Notes under the pieces: model-generated | Databases searched by the model: none | What the model was told of the DNA's origin: nothing | What the model saw: the letters and a program-made list of their open reading frames with translations, nothing else | Made by a program: the position numbers and the translations under genes | In this document: positions 11,561 to 23,900 of the stretch, piece after piece | Layout of the letters: each line of letters starts with the position of its first letter | Numbering within the stretch: position 1 is the stretch's first letter | Assembly (NCBI GenBank): GCA_030248215.1 | Contig: JASANG010001362.1 | Coordinates: forward strand, 20,768-84,767 | Source: Enoplolaimus lenunculus | Lineage: Eukaryota; Nematoda; Enoplea; Enoplida; Thoracostomopsidae | Reading direction: 5' to 3' | DNA length: 64,000 nucleotides

Positions 11561-11837
11561 AAAGGGTATGAGGTTACAATAACATACGACGTAAGGCATC
11601 ATTTTTACTTTTGATACTTTATGCCAGATTTTAGTCTACTTTTATCGGTTTTGCTAACAAAAATATATTTTAAGTCTAGAGGCTGCACCAGATCCAGACT
11701 GTACACTTCAATTTTTTTTTGGCTTTGTAATTTAAAGGTAGCTTCCAGAGACTGCTCGCAAAATCCATGAATCTAAAAAAACTTCCGTTATTTATGATTT
11801 ATATTATAATATATACCGTTTCAAAATAATATCTTAC

Positions 11838-12017
11838 GTACCCGTCTAACTACCAGACGACCAGGCTCGTTAGCGAGGTCATTTTGCAAGGGGGTGAAAA
11901 CATGTTTCAGACGGGCCATACAAAGGTTTTCGAAGACTTACAAGCAAGGTTGAACATTTTCAAGCGGGGCCAAAATTGTTCCAGGTGGGCTAAGTCCACC
12001 TCTGGATACGGGCCCGT
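11838..12017 (-). mobile_element. MITE, GGCCCGTAGCCA family, copy 3
   Basis: Reverse orientation. Contains CAGACGGGCCATACAA, GACTTACAAGCAAGGTTGA and GGGGCCAAAATTGTTCC, and closes with GGATACGGGCCCG. Its left end is worn. Confidence 0.65.
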
Positions 12018-13334
12018 GCCAGACCATAACAGGCTGTGCCATACACAAATCCTGGGCATTTTTTTGTTTACATCAGCGTTTGTTTACAAACAATGTACGA
12101 AAGCAAAACATAATGGAAGTTGTTGTCTGTCTGTCTGTCTGTGTTAAAGTGCGTACCTCCAGTTTTAATGGTATCGTTAGACCAATTTTGTGTTATGATC
12201 AAGTGCTTTGGCGCTGTGCCATCAATTTTTGCTGGTGCCAAAGCACTTACTTGATCCTAACAGGAACAGTATTAGAAGAGCTGTGTACTGCTTGGCAGGC
12301 GATCTGAAAAATTAAATTTTTCAAAAATTCAAATTTGTAGAATCTACATGACGTAAAATGAATATCGTTTGGGAACACGAGCCAAAATAATTATGGTTTG
12401 CAGATTTGAAAAGATGAAAGGTATTATTATTAATTAATCGGTTGTCTGGCTGATGGAACAAGGGGTAGCGATGTTTACTATATACCTTATTTATATTCTG
12501 TGCGTGTATGCTACAGTGATGAAAAACGCGGAAGTATAATAGGTTCAATTTATAATTATAATTTAGGCACACGTAACCAGAAATTAGCGAGTGAAAAGAA
12601 TTGTTCATTGAAGTCAAATATCCTTATGAAATGAAATCCTGATTTTACATCGATACTTTTGCCCTGTTTATTGGGCATTCCCCTGTTTATCTTGCCATAT
12701 TCAGCAGGGATAGTGAAATACATTCCCTCCTGAAATTTTTTCAGTCAAAAACGGCAATAGTGTGATATATGTCTTCTCAAAATTTCTATACGCAATAGAA
12801 ACCGCTTTAGCTTCCTTTCTTTAACATTTCGAAACTAAACGTCAAAAAAATTTGTCGTTGACTACACAAGCTTGCACAAAAAACCGTTTTACATAATGTC
12901 GTTGCATGATACAATGAAATTCAAGCTACGCCGCTGGCAAACCGCGTTGTAGTACCTAGACAGACACAAGTTTAACCTGCAACGTGTGATGAAACCCAGC
13001 CAGTTTTTGGGCAGTTTTGGTCACGGTGCCTTCTCTATGGTTATATATAGAGTCTAGACTTTAAACTAGGAACTTGTTTAACTTGTATTAGTTTTTCGGC
13101 GTCTGGCTTTCTAGTAGTTGTATTTTTGTTTGATTTTGTTCTCAGGCGCGCTCTGGGTTACTAAGGCCAACTTTGCAGCACATGACATTAGCTGTTTGAG
13201 ATGATTTTTAATATGAAACAATATATAATGTGTGGTTGTTAATTTTAGCTTTTCTCATTGTGATCTTATTGAGTAACAGTTGGGTGGGTAGACACTTTGA
13301 ACAGATTGAAAATTAGTCTAAAACGCTTTCTAGA
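12018..13334. other. No recognised gene; short TGTC microsatellite
   Basis: A (TGTC)n run lies at about 12,122-12,142. GATCAAGTGCTTTGGC near 12,198 is answered by GCCAAAGCACTTACTTGATC near 12,237, an inverted pair spaced by about 24 bp. Nothing else is identified. Confidence 0.45.
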
Positions 13335-13558
13335 ACCCATATATTCTCAAGTGTGTATAACAACTATCACCAGTTAGCGATAGGTTTTCAAGCTGATGAA
13401 CTCCTGGAAGTGCGGATCTCAAAAGTGCCACAAAAGTAAAAACAAAGCGAATGCGAAAAAGTGCAGAATTTTGAATCTCACCATCCACTGGTTCGAAAGT
13501 TACAAGACCTTATCACTAAACTGGTGATAGGTGCTACACGCTTTGGAGAGTTCAGGCC
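13335..13558. mobile_element. MITE with CTATCACCAGTTAGCGATAG inverted ends, copy 1
   Basis: The left arm has ATATTCTCAAGTGTGTA, then CTATCACCAGTTAGCGATAG. The right arm mirrors it with CTATCACTAAACTGGTGATAG, then GTGCTACACGCTTTGGAGAG. Ends are inverted over about 50 bp. Non-coding. Confidence 0.8.
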
Positions 13559-14035
13559 TGGCTGGATTTCAGAAATAGTTTTTTGCCCTGCTAGGCGCCC
13601 AAGTTTAACCTTATTTTAATGTCAGCTAGAGTTGTCCCCGTGGTTAGAATTTTTATAGAGGCTGGAAACAGCACGGGTGGGTGCTAATGAATATTGTGCG
13701 AAAAATGTATTTTGTGTTGTCAAAATAGTCATTTAACGCTGGACGAAAATATTTTCATTGAAAACTGAAACATTGACTCAAATCAAAGTAAACAGTAACG
13801 TAAAAATGAATACAAGTAGATGTTTTATAACGCTTTTGTATGATCAAAACACCATATTCCTATTCAGTTATTCAAGACGCATCAAGTCATGTAAATATTA
13901 AGTTAAAAATTTGGCCCGGGTTAGGCCCCGGTAAATCAAACGTTGTAACCCCGGGGTCAGACCATGCTCCAGGATTTCTCTAATATTATTTGTTTGTACT
14001 TAGTTGTGACTCTTCGTTACGCTGAGGCGTAGGCC
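13559..14035. other. No recognised gene
   Basis: A short TTGGCCCGGGTTAGGCCCCGG string near 13,911 is GC-rich against its surroundings but belongs to no family I can define. Confidence 0.35.
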
Positions 14036-14261
14036 TAGGCCCATATTCTAAAATGTGCATAACAACTAGCGTCAGTTAGTAATACGGTTTCAAACTTACT
14101 AAATGTTACAGTTACTGAACTCAAAATAAGTACAGCAGTACAGCGGCTGGAATGCGAAACATGTGCCAAATTTTGAAACACAGCAGTCACTTGTTCGGAA
14201 GTTACAAGAACTATCACCAACTGGTAACAGGTGCTACACACATTTGAAAATACGGCCCCTA
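14036..14261. mobile_element. MITE with CTATCACCAGTTAGCGATAG-type ends, copy 2
   Basis: Opens GGCCCATATTCTAAAATGTG and closes CATTTGAAAATACGGCCCC. The internal order matches copy 1 at 13,335 (TGCGAAAC, CACTTGTTCGGAAGTTACAAG, ACTATCACCAACTGGTAACAG). CTA flanks it on both sides, compatible with a TA-type target. Confidence 0.8.
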
Positions 14262-15172
14262 GAAATAAGGTTAGGCTAATGTTAATGATACATACATTTC
14301 TAAATGTAACATTGACCACTCATATGTGAGACGTGTTTGTATGATATTAATTATACCGTGCGGAAATGATATTTTTGGCTACAAACGTGGTTTTGTTGTA
14401 TGGTTTAGGTAAATCTATCTGATATCGTTTTTTTATTCATTTTACTTCCGGCAGTTTGGCCTAATTTGATAGCAATTGCTCAATTTCTCAGATTTTTTCA
14501 ATTTTTATGCTTTCCCAGATCGCGTATATATACATGTAATCATAGGGGTTAGTTATCTTAGCACCAGCGTAGCAACGATTCAGTAGCAGATCCAGAACTT
14601 TCTGACGGAAATAGTACCGGTAATTAGTAGTGAAGCGCGAAGCGATCGAAAAGCTAAACGCAATTTTAGTGCTGAATAGTAATAGGAAATTTTGGTTTTA
14701 ATTGCATTTAGAGGCCAATGCCAGGATGCGCCCAGGGATTCGCCCGCCAGTGCACGGATTTGGTTTTGGAAGGGGTATAATTTTAAAGTGTAGGTTGAAA
14801 AATTAAAAACCTGTAAAAGTGCTCGTTTTTCTTAAGTAAAGCAGCATCCTTTGATCGTAAGTTGGGTTAAATCCTTTCTAGTTGGCGTTTTTGAAATGGG
14901 TGGGCCTTAAATGGCTGAGTCATCTCTGGTTAAAGACACGCTCTTTGTACAGTAGTGAGCGTGGTTTGGACTACTACCGTTCTGGGAGGTGGCAGAATGT
15001 GTCTATCGGAGCTAAGCCATTTGTGTCTTTGGGCACGTTCTTTGTACACCCCCTTCCAGACGACAGTCAACAATAATGATGAGTCTGCGGAAAAGGTTTA
15101 ATCATTGCCAGAGGTGTACTCTGGCTAGACTGAATAAAACGTGTTTTATGTTACCGACACGGGTTGGTGCGG
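14262..15172. other. No recognised gene
   Basis: AGTAGCAGATCCAGAACTTT at about 14,582 and GCGAAGCGATCGAAAAGCTA near 14,638 are boxes shared with other dispersed repeats. No complete element is visible. Confidence 0.4.
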
Positions 15173-15336
15173 CACGTGTTTATTGGCTAGACAGGGCGCC
15201 CTTGGGTGGACGACGTTTTTATTGGCTAGACAGGGTGCCCTTGGGTAGAAGGACGTTTTTATTGGCTAGACAGGGTGCCCTCGTGTGGAAGCACGTTTTT
15301 ATTGGCTAGACAGGGTGCCCTTTGTTGGAAGCACAT
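15173..15336. repeat. Minisatellite, four units of about 40 bp
   Basis: TTATTGGCTAGACAGGG recurs at 15,180, 15,219, 15,259 and 15,299, each followed by a GCCCT.G.GTGGA-like block and CACGTTTT. The period of 39-40 bp is not a multiple of three throughout, so the apparent repeat peptide in this frame is a by-product. Confidence 0.93.
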
Positions 15337-15943
15337 GTAAATAGTCTGGGACAAAATTTTGGGTTTCCAAAACTTTGTTCATTGATAGGTTTTTGAGTAT
15401 ATGACTGAAACTTTCATTGGGAAAGCAAAAGATTAAGCCGTAGACGCGTCAGAAGGCAATGTATGTCACATGATTTACAAGCGGAGTGAATACGTTTCTA
15501 CAGGTCCAAGATTATATAGTGGGCGGAGACTGCGTGCCTCCAGTTCCCTTAGAATTGTGTTAATAAATGTAATACGTAACATTTTAGTTTATATCGAGTG
15601 TGTCTAGTATATATCACGATAATGTCCAGGATATGAATATTTTCACAAAATACCATGGATGGTGCAGGCTACAAACATGTTTTTGCGACTTACAGTGGTG
15701 AATGACAATGTTTTCAAGTAATGTGGGAGGTAATGTATTCGGATTAACATGAATACGGGGGAGTAAGGGTTTCGTTAGTTTTTTGACTTTTCAACCCCCT
15801 GCGAGGGCGAATGGCAATGGAAATTTTGGGATTTGAGTAGGTATGATTGTTAAAATAGTATGATTTACTGCTCTTTACCTCTTCCTCTAGTCCGTTGGTT
15901 TAGCGTAAATTGCAAATGCGGGAGAAAGTGTACACAAGTACGC
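15337..15943. other. No recognised gene
   Basis: Nothing supported on either strand. Confidence 0.4.
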
Positions 15944-16096
15944 AGGCCCGTAGCCAACTCAACGTGCTAGGGGGCTAAACATTTTTTCAGACGGGGCATA
16001 CAAGAGTATTCGATGACGTACCAGGTACGAGCAATGGTAAAAATTTTTCTAGGGGGGCCAAAATTGTTCCGAAGGAGGTCAAGCCCCCCACGCCTG
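15944..16096 (-). mobile_element. MITE, GGCCCGTAGCCA family, copy 4
   Basis: Begins AGGCCCGTAGCCAACTCAAC and ends AGGTCAAGCCCCCCACGCCT. The CAGACGGGGCATACAAGAG and GGGGGGCCAAAATTGTTCC boxes match copy 3. Confidence 0.75.
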
Positions 16097-17057
16097 CTCA
16101 CCCTCTCACTACGGTCTCGCAGATACCGGAGCCTAAGGGGTCACAGAAACCATTAAGAAACTGGACAAGACACAAAATAGGCTTCAAATGTTGGATTCTC
16201 TGGCTCGTTTTAAATGAGTTTATATTCCTCCAATCTGTCTGATGATGTTTGAGCGCCTTGCCTGCTTATATTTTTATAATTATACACCTCCATAATTTAG
16301 CCACTCAACACACATAACCATATGTGGTCATACGCACGTGAACTTTTAATTAACATATTCTCATGTATCATATCAGTCGCGGGCAGATAATCCACAACAT
16401 GTGTTTCTATTTTGTTTTACGTCACTGAATAAATATTTTCTTCTCGACGGTTTTCGCGCGTGACTATTATCATAGCTATTGGGTTGGCTTGGTTTCGCGC
16501 GCGATTTTTTGTTTTCGATTGAATTACTTGTACATGATTTTCTTTTCAGGTGACGTATGATGTTTTCGTTGTTGAGTGTTAATTAAGGATTTCGGTTTTT
16601 GTAATTTTATACACTAAGTTTTAGTTTTCTTGTTTTTTCTGGTTGTTAGTGGTAACTACGGGATTTCTAAGAAGGGCGACAACGGCATTCAGTGGTGTAT
16701 CGTCAAATTTTGTTGACGGTGAGCAATTTGTAATTTTTGACAATGTTACTCGTCACAAGTCTTGAGTGCTTTAATAACAGGAAACAAAACCAAAATTGTG
16801 TGTTTCGATTTGGTATTGAAATTTCGCACGCGTACAATGTCTTATTATATAGACCGTGGATCCCTGTCAGAAATTTAAAAAAATACATCGTTCTGAAAAA
16901 ATCAAGCTCAAAGCATTTTTATATTGTTTTAGTATAAGTTAGTGGTTTGTGGTGGTCAAAATTGCTCGCTGTACACTCGTTTGCCATTTTTGCATGAGGC
17001 TATGAAGGTAGCGTAGATGCTATTGCAATATAACGTTCGCTAATGAAAGCTTGGCAC
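16097..17057. other. No recognised gene
   Basis: GGTTTTCGCGCGTGA and GGTTTCGCGCGCGA at about 16,449 and 16,490 are a local near-repeat. Nothing else is supported. Confidence 0.4.
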
Positions 17058-17480
17058 CAGGGTATAACCGGATATCCGTTTCCGGCAAAAAATCGGTCAT
17101 TTCTGTGATAGAAATGCCGAATATTCGGTTAGTTTTACGCTGAAAATTAACTGTAAACAATCGCGTATATCGCAATTTTTGATTACAGAAATGCTGCAAC
17201 TGTTTGGAATCAAGTATAAATAACGAAATTTGTCCAAAATCAATAAAATTTCGGTGCATCCGCCAATTTTTTTCTTTAAAAAGTTAGAAAGCCCGGTGAA
17301 TCTTTGCTCGCCTCAATCCTGTTGGCAGAAAAATAAAACATATTTGAAACTTTATTTCAATACCCGTTTTGGGTTTTTGTTATTTTGATCACTCTATCCA
17401 TAACCGTTATTTTGATCACTATCCGTAACCGTTATTTTGATCACTATCCGTTACTGTTATATGTCGTTACTATCCTTTTA
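17058..17480 (+). mobile_element. Degraded CAGGGTATAACCGG (hAT-like) element with internal tandem
   Basis: CAGGGTATAACCGGATATCC opens a block like those at 44,718 and 47,640. Inside, GTTATTTTGATCACTATCCG is repeated three times (starts 17,379, 17,406, 17,431), and the same unit occurs at about 42,430 and, inverted, near 47,645. The right end is unclear. No coding frame. Confidence 0.6.
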
Positions 17481-18391
17481 CAGTTTGCCTGGCAAGCCTC
17501 TGGAAGACAGCGTACCGCCACATTATTGCAGTTTTGGTGTCGAAAGTCACTTGACTTGAAAATTAAAACGAAAAACAATTTCGGTTTAAAAAATATAACA
17601 CTAAACAATACAGTCACAATGTTCACGTGCTCGCCAGGGTTCCGCATACCGCAAACACAGCTTTTCCAAGTAAAACGTGGTTTTTTTGGCAATTTGTATT
17701 GTAAACACGTTGTACGTACTGTAGTAAACAGGGTCACACGGTTTTGTTTTGTTGGTAAACAATGATTATTATACAGGGAAAAATGTTTGGTTTTGAAATG
17801 TTCGTAACGGTACTACTGGCCTGTAGCCAATTCAACGTGCTAGGGAGGCAGGGACGAAATAATTGTAGGACGAAGTATTTTGGGAGTTGGCGGATAGTTT
17901 TGAAAAATGGTTAAACTTTGTCTGGAGCGGACTGAACCGTTTCATCGGCCTCCACTCGCACGTCGTGTCTGCCGCGTCAGAGTTTTCTGGCTCAACCAGC
18001 CACTGCTGTGTGTGCCAAGCGTTGAGGAATAGCACGGATAAGCGTGGTTAAATTAACAGAATTGTTGTGAAGGGCGGCACAAAAACGTCAAAATAAATGT
18101 CAGGTGAAATATAACCGCACTCAAAGTGTGTTATCGATTTAAATTGAAAGTCATGTGGCGAAATTGGTTTAAGCTTCTTGGTATCCAACAATTATTATTA
18201 AATACGTTAAATTGCCTGGTTTATCAGGGGTTTAGTTTGAATGTTGAATTTTTGATTATTACTGGACAAAAATGCTGCTGCGTCGTATATAGGCTGGGCA
18301 ACTTTCAACCAATGATCATTTATATAATACGGTACATTTCTCCTGTGTATGTTTACCGAAAATGTGAACAGGACAGTTTCCAAATGGTAAT
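17481..18391. other. No gene; truncated GGCCCGTAGCCA-family end at 17,816-17,860
   Basis: GGCCTGTAGCCAATTCAACGTGCTAG matches the start of copy 4 at 15,944 and then leaves the family. The rest is unassigned. Confidence 0.5.
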
Positions 18392-18571
18392 CGGGCCAAT
18401 AGCCAAGGGTGGGTGGGTGGAGCGGTGGGGCTCAACCTCCTGCAGTAATTTTGCCCTTCTCCTAGAAAATTTTCAACCTTGCTTGTAAGTCAACGAATCC
18501 TTAAATGCCTTTCCTTCTCCTGAAAAATGTTTAGACCCCCCTAGCTAGGTGAGCTGGCTACGCGGGCCTGC
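18392..18571 (+). mobile_element. MITE, GGCCCGTAGCCA family, copy 5
   Basis: TCGGGCCAATAGCCAAGGGT opens it. GGGGCTCAACCTCC, GAAAATTTTCAACCTTG and GTGAGCTGGCTACGCGGGCC follow in the order of copy 1. Confidence 0.75.
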
Positions 18572-20778
18572 TGATAATGAAAGTTGCAATTTTAAAGACA
18601 AGCTGGGTAGGTAATTACATTTAAATTTTCTTGGAGAATTGTGTATACGGCGAAAACTGATTTTAGGATTTTTTTAGCTTTGCGACACTACTTGGAAGTA
18701 TTTTATATTTTAGGCAAATTAATCTGTATATGATATAATTAATGTAAATTTTTTCGGTTCTACGAACCGCGTACGTTTGGAGTGAACAGTGACAGGCTTA
18801 CGAAGTTCTAGGGTGAATGTAACAGATATTTATTGGGGTCATTCATTAGGTCGTAACATTTATGTTTTGATTTGTCTATCATAGGTTTATGATAGCAACT
18901 TCGTTGCCGAAATTTCATTTCGAGACACTAAGTTTTAAATATTTTTTCAAGTGACAAGAATGTTAAACATGATGATATGGATTGTACATTTGTAAATCGT
19001 CGCGGAGTTTACATAGGTCACGACTCCTATATACCCTACTAAGCTTCTGAATATCATTTGGCCAACACATAAATGTTGCGTATATTACGTATACGAGAAT
19101 ACTACTGAATGTTTTTATTTAAGTAAAGAAAAATTCAAGTCTGTCGGCCATAGTTGTGTGGAGTTGGCGATGAAGTTCAAAATTGTGTATATCATGTTTC
19201 ACCGATCCGCGAAGGGAAAAACCAGTCATGGGATAAACCGTAGGATGCTAGCCACCTCATCTTTTGTGTTAAATCCGCTGTTACTGAAATACAGATAACG
19301 ATGCGACGGTTAGCGTATTTTTGGGCGCTAAAACTTTTATTTATGCACGTGCTGCAGTCTGAAAATAGCTATGTTATCTTGCGACTACGATTTAAAGTTG
19401 AAAAGATGGCTTCGGTTTTTTTCTTCGAAATTTCAGAAAATAAACCTACAGTTGTAGAGATTGGTTTGTTGCTGGAGTATGGCCAGGATTGTACTGTTTG
19501 TTTACTCTGGTATCTTTAGTTTCGCGAACTCTTACATGTCCACAATTCAATTTGACCACACAATACAGTGGTCATTCCCAATGCGTCGTAAACTTTCGCG
19601 TGTGTCCGAAATGATGAAATTTTTAACCGAAAAGATATTTTAGAAGTAGGTTTTCGGAAAGTCAGGATTTTTGAAGCTTCCGGTTCGATCAAAAATTATG
19701 AGTAAGGGTCTGTTTCCAGGGGCGTAGCTGCGATATCATTTTAGAAGGGTATAATTGGTAAAAGTTTTAGCGAACGAGCGAAATTTTTTTGCACTCTATC
19801 CGAAGGTTTTGCTGCATTAAGCGTGGTTAAATTTGTTTGTCTCCAGCGATTTCGCAATGATATATCCCTGTTACTTGCATCGCAGGATATAGGTATAGAT
19901 TCGAAAAGCCTGTTCGCCTTACTGAGTGAAACTAGCTCGTATACCCGTCACCTTTTGCTTGCACGGCCACTGTCTTTTAATCGTTTTTGAATTTGAACAA
20001 TTTTTGTTAATCAAGTATATACTACGTAATATTTGAAATTTAATGAGAATAACACTTATCTGTGAGAAACATGTCCGTTCTCCTATTTCTGGCTAAAACT
20101 TAATTCCATGGATATTATTAGGTTTTGTTTGCATATACGTATACATATAACAAGTGTCCAGACTCACAACATACACACACGCTTTTAATTCTTTAAGCGG
20201 TGTGTGTTGTCTGGTTTTGCTCTAGTCTCAGACAATGCAATATTATGTTGTCTCGAGTTTAAGTAGTCTAGACAGGCCGGTTTGGCTGCCGCCAGACACG
20301 TTTTTATATAAAGTCGGTTTCTCAAGTGACTAGAGAATATCTTGTCGTTCCAGGGTGGAAGCGGTATGCAAGTAGATTTTGTCGGTAGATGTTTAATTGA
20401 AGCTGGAGTATAGGATTTGTTAAGATGCCATGGTGTGACCGGGCTTAAAAAATGTTTGGTTCTGATCTAAAGAGGCGAATATTAAGTACATGGGATAAAA
20501 ATTACAAAACTAAATGGCAAAGCAGTTTAAGTATCTTTGACGGGAGATTGCGAAATATATGACATGGGCGTAGCCAAAGTTTTGCAAAGGAGGTTTACGC
20601 TGTATAATAATTGTGAACGTGAGTTTCTTGTGTTGCAAACTACAAAAAAATATCTAAACCGTGTACTAAAATTTCAAAGAGGGTCAGATAGTTTCACTCC
20701 TAAAACCCAATGTGGCAACGAAAACTTCGCGAACGAAGCGATCGAAAAGCCAAGCGCAACTTTGAGCAACCTTAATAC
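18572..20778. other. No recognised gene
   Basis: About 2.2 kb of AT-rich DNA. CGCGAACGAAGCGATCGAAAAG near 20,730 is a box shared with 14,638. Open frames reach about 110 codons without recognisable content. Confidence 0.4.
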
Positions 20779-20959
20779 AGTAAGGGTTGCGCTATACTCG
20801 ACGCATGCCAGCGCGCGGCACCGTAAACATTTTTCCGTACGCCGCCACGGGCCGCCGGACGCCGGTGTGTAGCGCGCGCTTGAAAACTTTTTATTAAAAA
20901 TTACCGGACGCCGCCGTGCACCGGCGTTCGGCTCAGTAAAGTATTGCGCAACCCTTACT
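20779..20959. mobile_element. GC-rich MITE with AGTAAGGGTTGCGC inverted ends
   Basis: AGTAAGGGTTGCGCTATACT at the left mirrors GTATTGCGCAACCCTTACT at the right. The interior is far richer in GC than the flanks and contains a nested inverted pair CCGGACGCCGGTG / CACCGGCGTTCGG. Non-coding. Confidence 0.85.
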
Positions 20960-23900
20960 CTAACTACTGGTTTCTAGCCAGTTGCGCGCGGTTGGTACTT
21001 CTCATCAGTTCATATGTAAAATTTCATCTGCGGATGCTCAAGGGAAGCTCTCAAGGTGTAAGATAACCAAACGGCGGATCCAACAAAAAACAAAATGTTG
21101 CATTGGGATTTAATGTTTTTCCCCACGAATGTTTCGTTATGCATATTAATAGATATTTCATTTGCGATCATTCAGCATTCGTGTGTTGTCATTAATACAA
21201 AAATTCTGCGGGCTGCTCGCTTGCGTCGCTTGCGAATTTTGTCTCTGTAACAGGCACGCAAGTGGCGGAATGTTCAACTTCGACGAAATCTCTATAACCT
21301 ATTGAATATCGTGTTAGCACGTCAAGGTACACATAGCTATCGTTATTTTACATTGAATTATTTTTTGGAACACCTGAGAACAAAATCACGCTGGCGTTTT
21401 ATAGTACTCAATGCTGGCACGGAACTAAACTCAAACGAAGGCTTAAGGGGTTCGGCCAGCCTATCGTGGATCGTCCACCGAGAAATCGTGTATTCGCGAC
21501 TGAATATGCATTTTTTGACGAAACATTTTTGTTCATTTTTTGTGATCCTTTACCATTTTTGAAATTGTTCCGGTGCACCGGCAGTCTTGGGTTGTCAGAG
21601 TTGTCTGTCACTTTTATTTTACTCTGACGCGCCGTGGTTTTTATAAGTACGACATAGATTGAATATGTCTGGGTTTTGTGTGTATTTTTTGTCTGGAATT
21701 TTTGATTTCAAACGTATACATGTGTACGTCTCGGTAAGGCAGGCAGGCCACCGTTATAAGCACGGCCCAAAAATCAGACAAGGTGTCATATGGAGCAGGG
21801 CGGAAGCCAAAATTTCATTCGGAACCGGTGTATACATCATTATGAGTTTGTTTAAAAGTTTTGTTGCGTGTGACAAAATTGCTTTTATTGTATGACACAC
21901 AAGGTTAGTGTAACCTCAACACTGACCTATCGTCGCATATCAAACAGGATTTTAATGCTTAACGCCTGTACAAGTGCCGATTTCTTGTCTGTTCAGAAAT
22001 TCGTCGATGAGAATATATCGTTGTATTCCCCCTACACGTATACACTCATGGGTAAGTAAATTTTTAAATTTGGGTGCGCTGTATATGTATGGATAATGTA
22101 GAAATTTTTTTAAAAGCGTCGATTGCCCGCCCTCGTAACTGGTGGTGCTACCTGTATACTATTCGTGGGGGAGGCGCAGAATTTGAAGTCTAGCAAATAT
22201 AATATAGGTGTAGTTGAAAATTTATTTTAGGTTTGAAATTAATACGACGTCTGGGAGAAGGGTAAAAGTTGTCTGCAATTGTGTGAATGACTAGACACAA
22301 TTGAAATGTTTTCGGTTGTCTGGGATGTGGTAACAGTATGAGTTTAGACTGTGGTGTATTGAGCTAATGTTGAGCTAATGGCAGCCCAGAGGCTGATCCA
22401 GCATTTTAACGTGGGGAAGAAGATACTTACATATTGTGCTTCGAGATTTTGCTCCCTATTCCGTTCTGGGTATATCAGTGTATCGGCATAGCCTATAGGT
22501 GTATGCATTGGTTGGTGAAGTGTTATGTATCTTTTTTGAAGTTGTGATTTATAGTTCTACTAAAATCTGAGATGTTTGAAAATTATGGGGCACATCTTTT
22601 CAAAAACTCTGTCGTGCGAAAATGATCTCGCGATGCAGTTTTTCAGAAGGAAAATCAAAATTAAACAAAAGCGAGTCAAATTCTAAACCTGTCGTATATC
22701 ACAGCCTGATAATGATATCCTGGCTAACTTATGAAAAATATTTTGATTTGTGGCACCAAACTTTCAGGTCCGCAATTTCGAAATACATTTCTTCGCCGTC
22801 CGGGCCGAAAAATGTATCGACTGCCTTGAAAGAATTGTATGTTTGCAAAATGGTTTTGTTGCGCCTTCTACTAACAATTCCTAGTTGCGGGCTTGTCTCG
22901 TTTGTTCCCAGCGGTTTGCGGTTAACTCACAATTCTTGGAATATTTGAAATTTAGCAAAATTTAAAAAGGAAATTCAACAAATACTACGATAATTAGATT
23001 CGGCAGATACTTAGTACTGGCGTTACATTATGGGCAAATGATTGTTAATATTGTCACATCTAGACGTTGAACAGTTTACTGATAACGGCTTTTTGATGTG
23101 TGATTAAAACTAATCTGTTACCAGCTGTTGACGCATACATCACGGTAGGGAGGGGAATAAAGATATATGTTATTTAACCAAAAACATTTTGTGGCTTTAA
23201 AATTTTGTTGATAAGAAGTAAAAATAGGTGTGAACAACGTGACACCCGATTGGTTGAAATTCAACTACATGGTGGTAAGAGGTAGACGGTCCTTTGCAAG
23301 TCTAAATTTCAGCTACGCCCAAAGCGTTGACGTATGATGGATGGGTGGATAAAGGACATGTAAACAATTGTTTTCTTTGAAATATTACAGTTTTCAAAGG
23401 TTGTGTCAATAGATTACGTAGCGGACGGGTTTTCAAAATGTTTCGATATATAACTGAAGGCACATGGCGCCAAGAGAATGTTTCGGAGCTGAGCCTAGTT
23501 AGGGTTGTAGCGGTAACCAGGGTTTTATTTCTGGAATGGTATATATAATTTGGTATAATTTTTAGAGAAAACGTAACAAGCGAGAAAACAATTTTGTGAT
23601 CTCCTTGGTCCAGCTTGTTGCTCTAAAGCCTGTAAGAGTGACTTTTTCTTGTTTCTCCAAAAATTGGAAACGATTCTAAAAGCCAATCTGTTGGCAACTG
23701 GAAGAGCCTAAGCCTATGGAGGATGGGTAGAAGATCTTAATTAAGACCTATTGATACAGAATTTCACAATTAAATGGCACAGCTTATATTTTTGATTGTA
23801 TCTAAAAATTTCTTTTGAATTTTAAAATGATTTTGAATTTGCAACATTTTAACCACAATTCATTAGTGCTCTTCCCGGACTAATTACGCAGTTCTTTCTT

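Noticed and set aside
15076-15309. Repeat protein from the 40-bp minisatellite
   Set aside because: Period is not a steady multiple of three and the reading drifts between frames.
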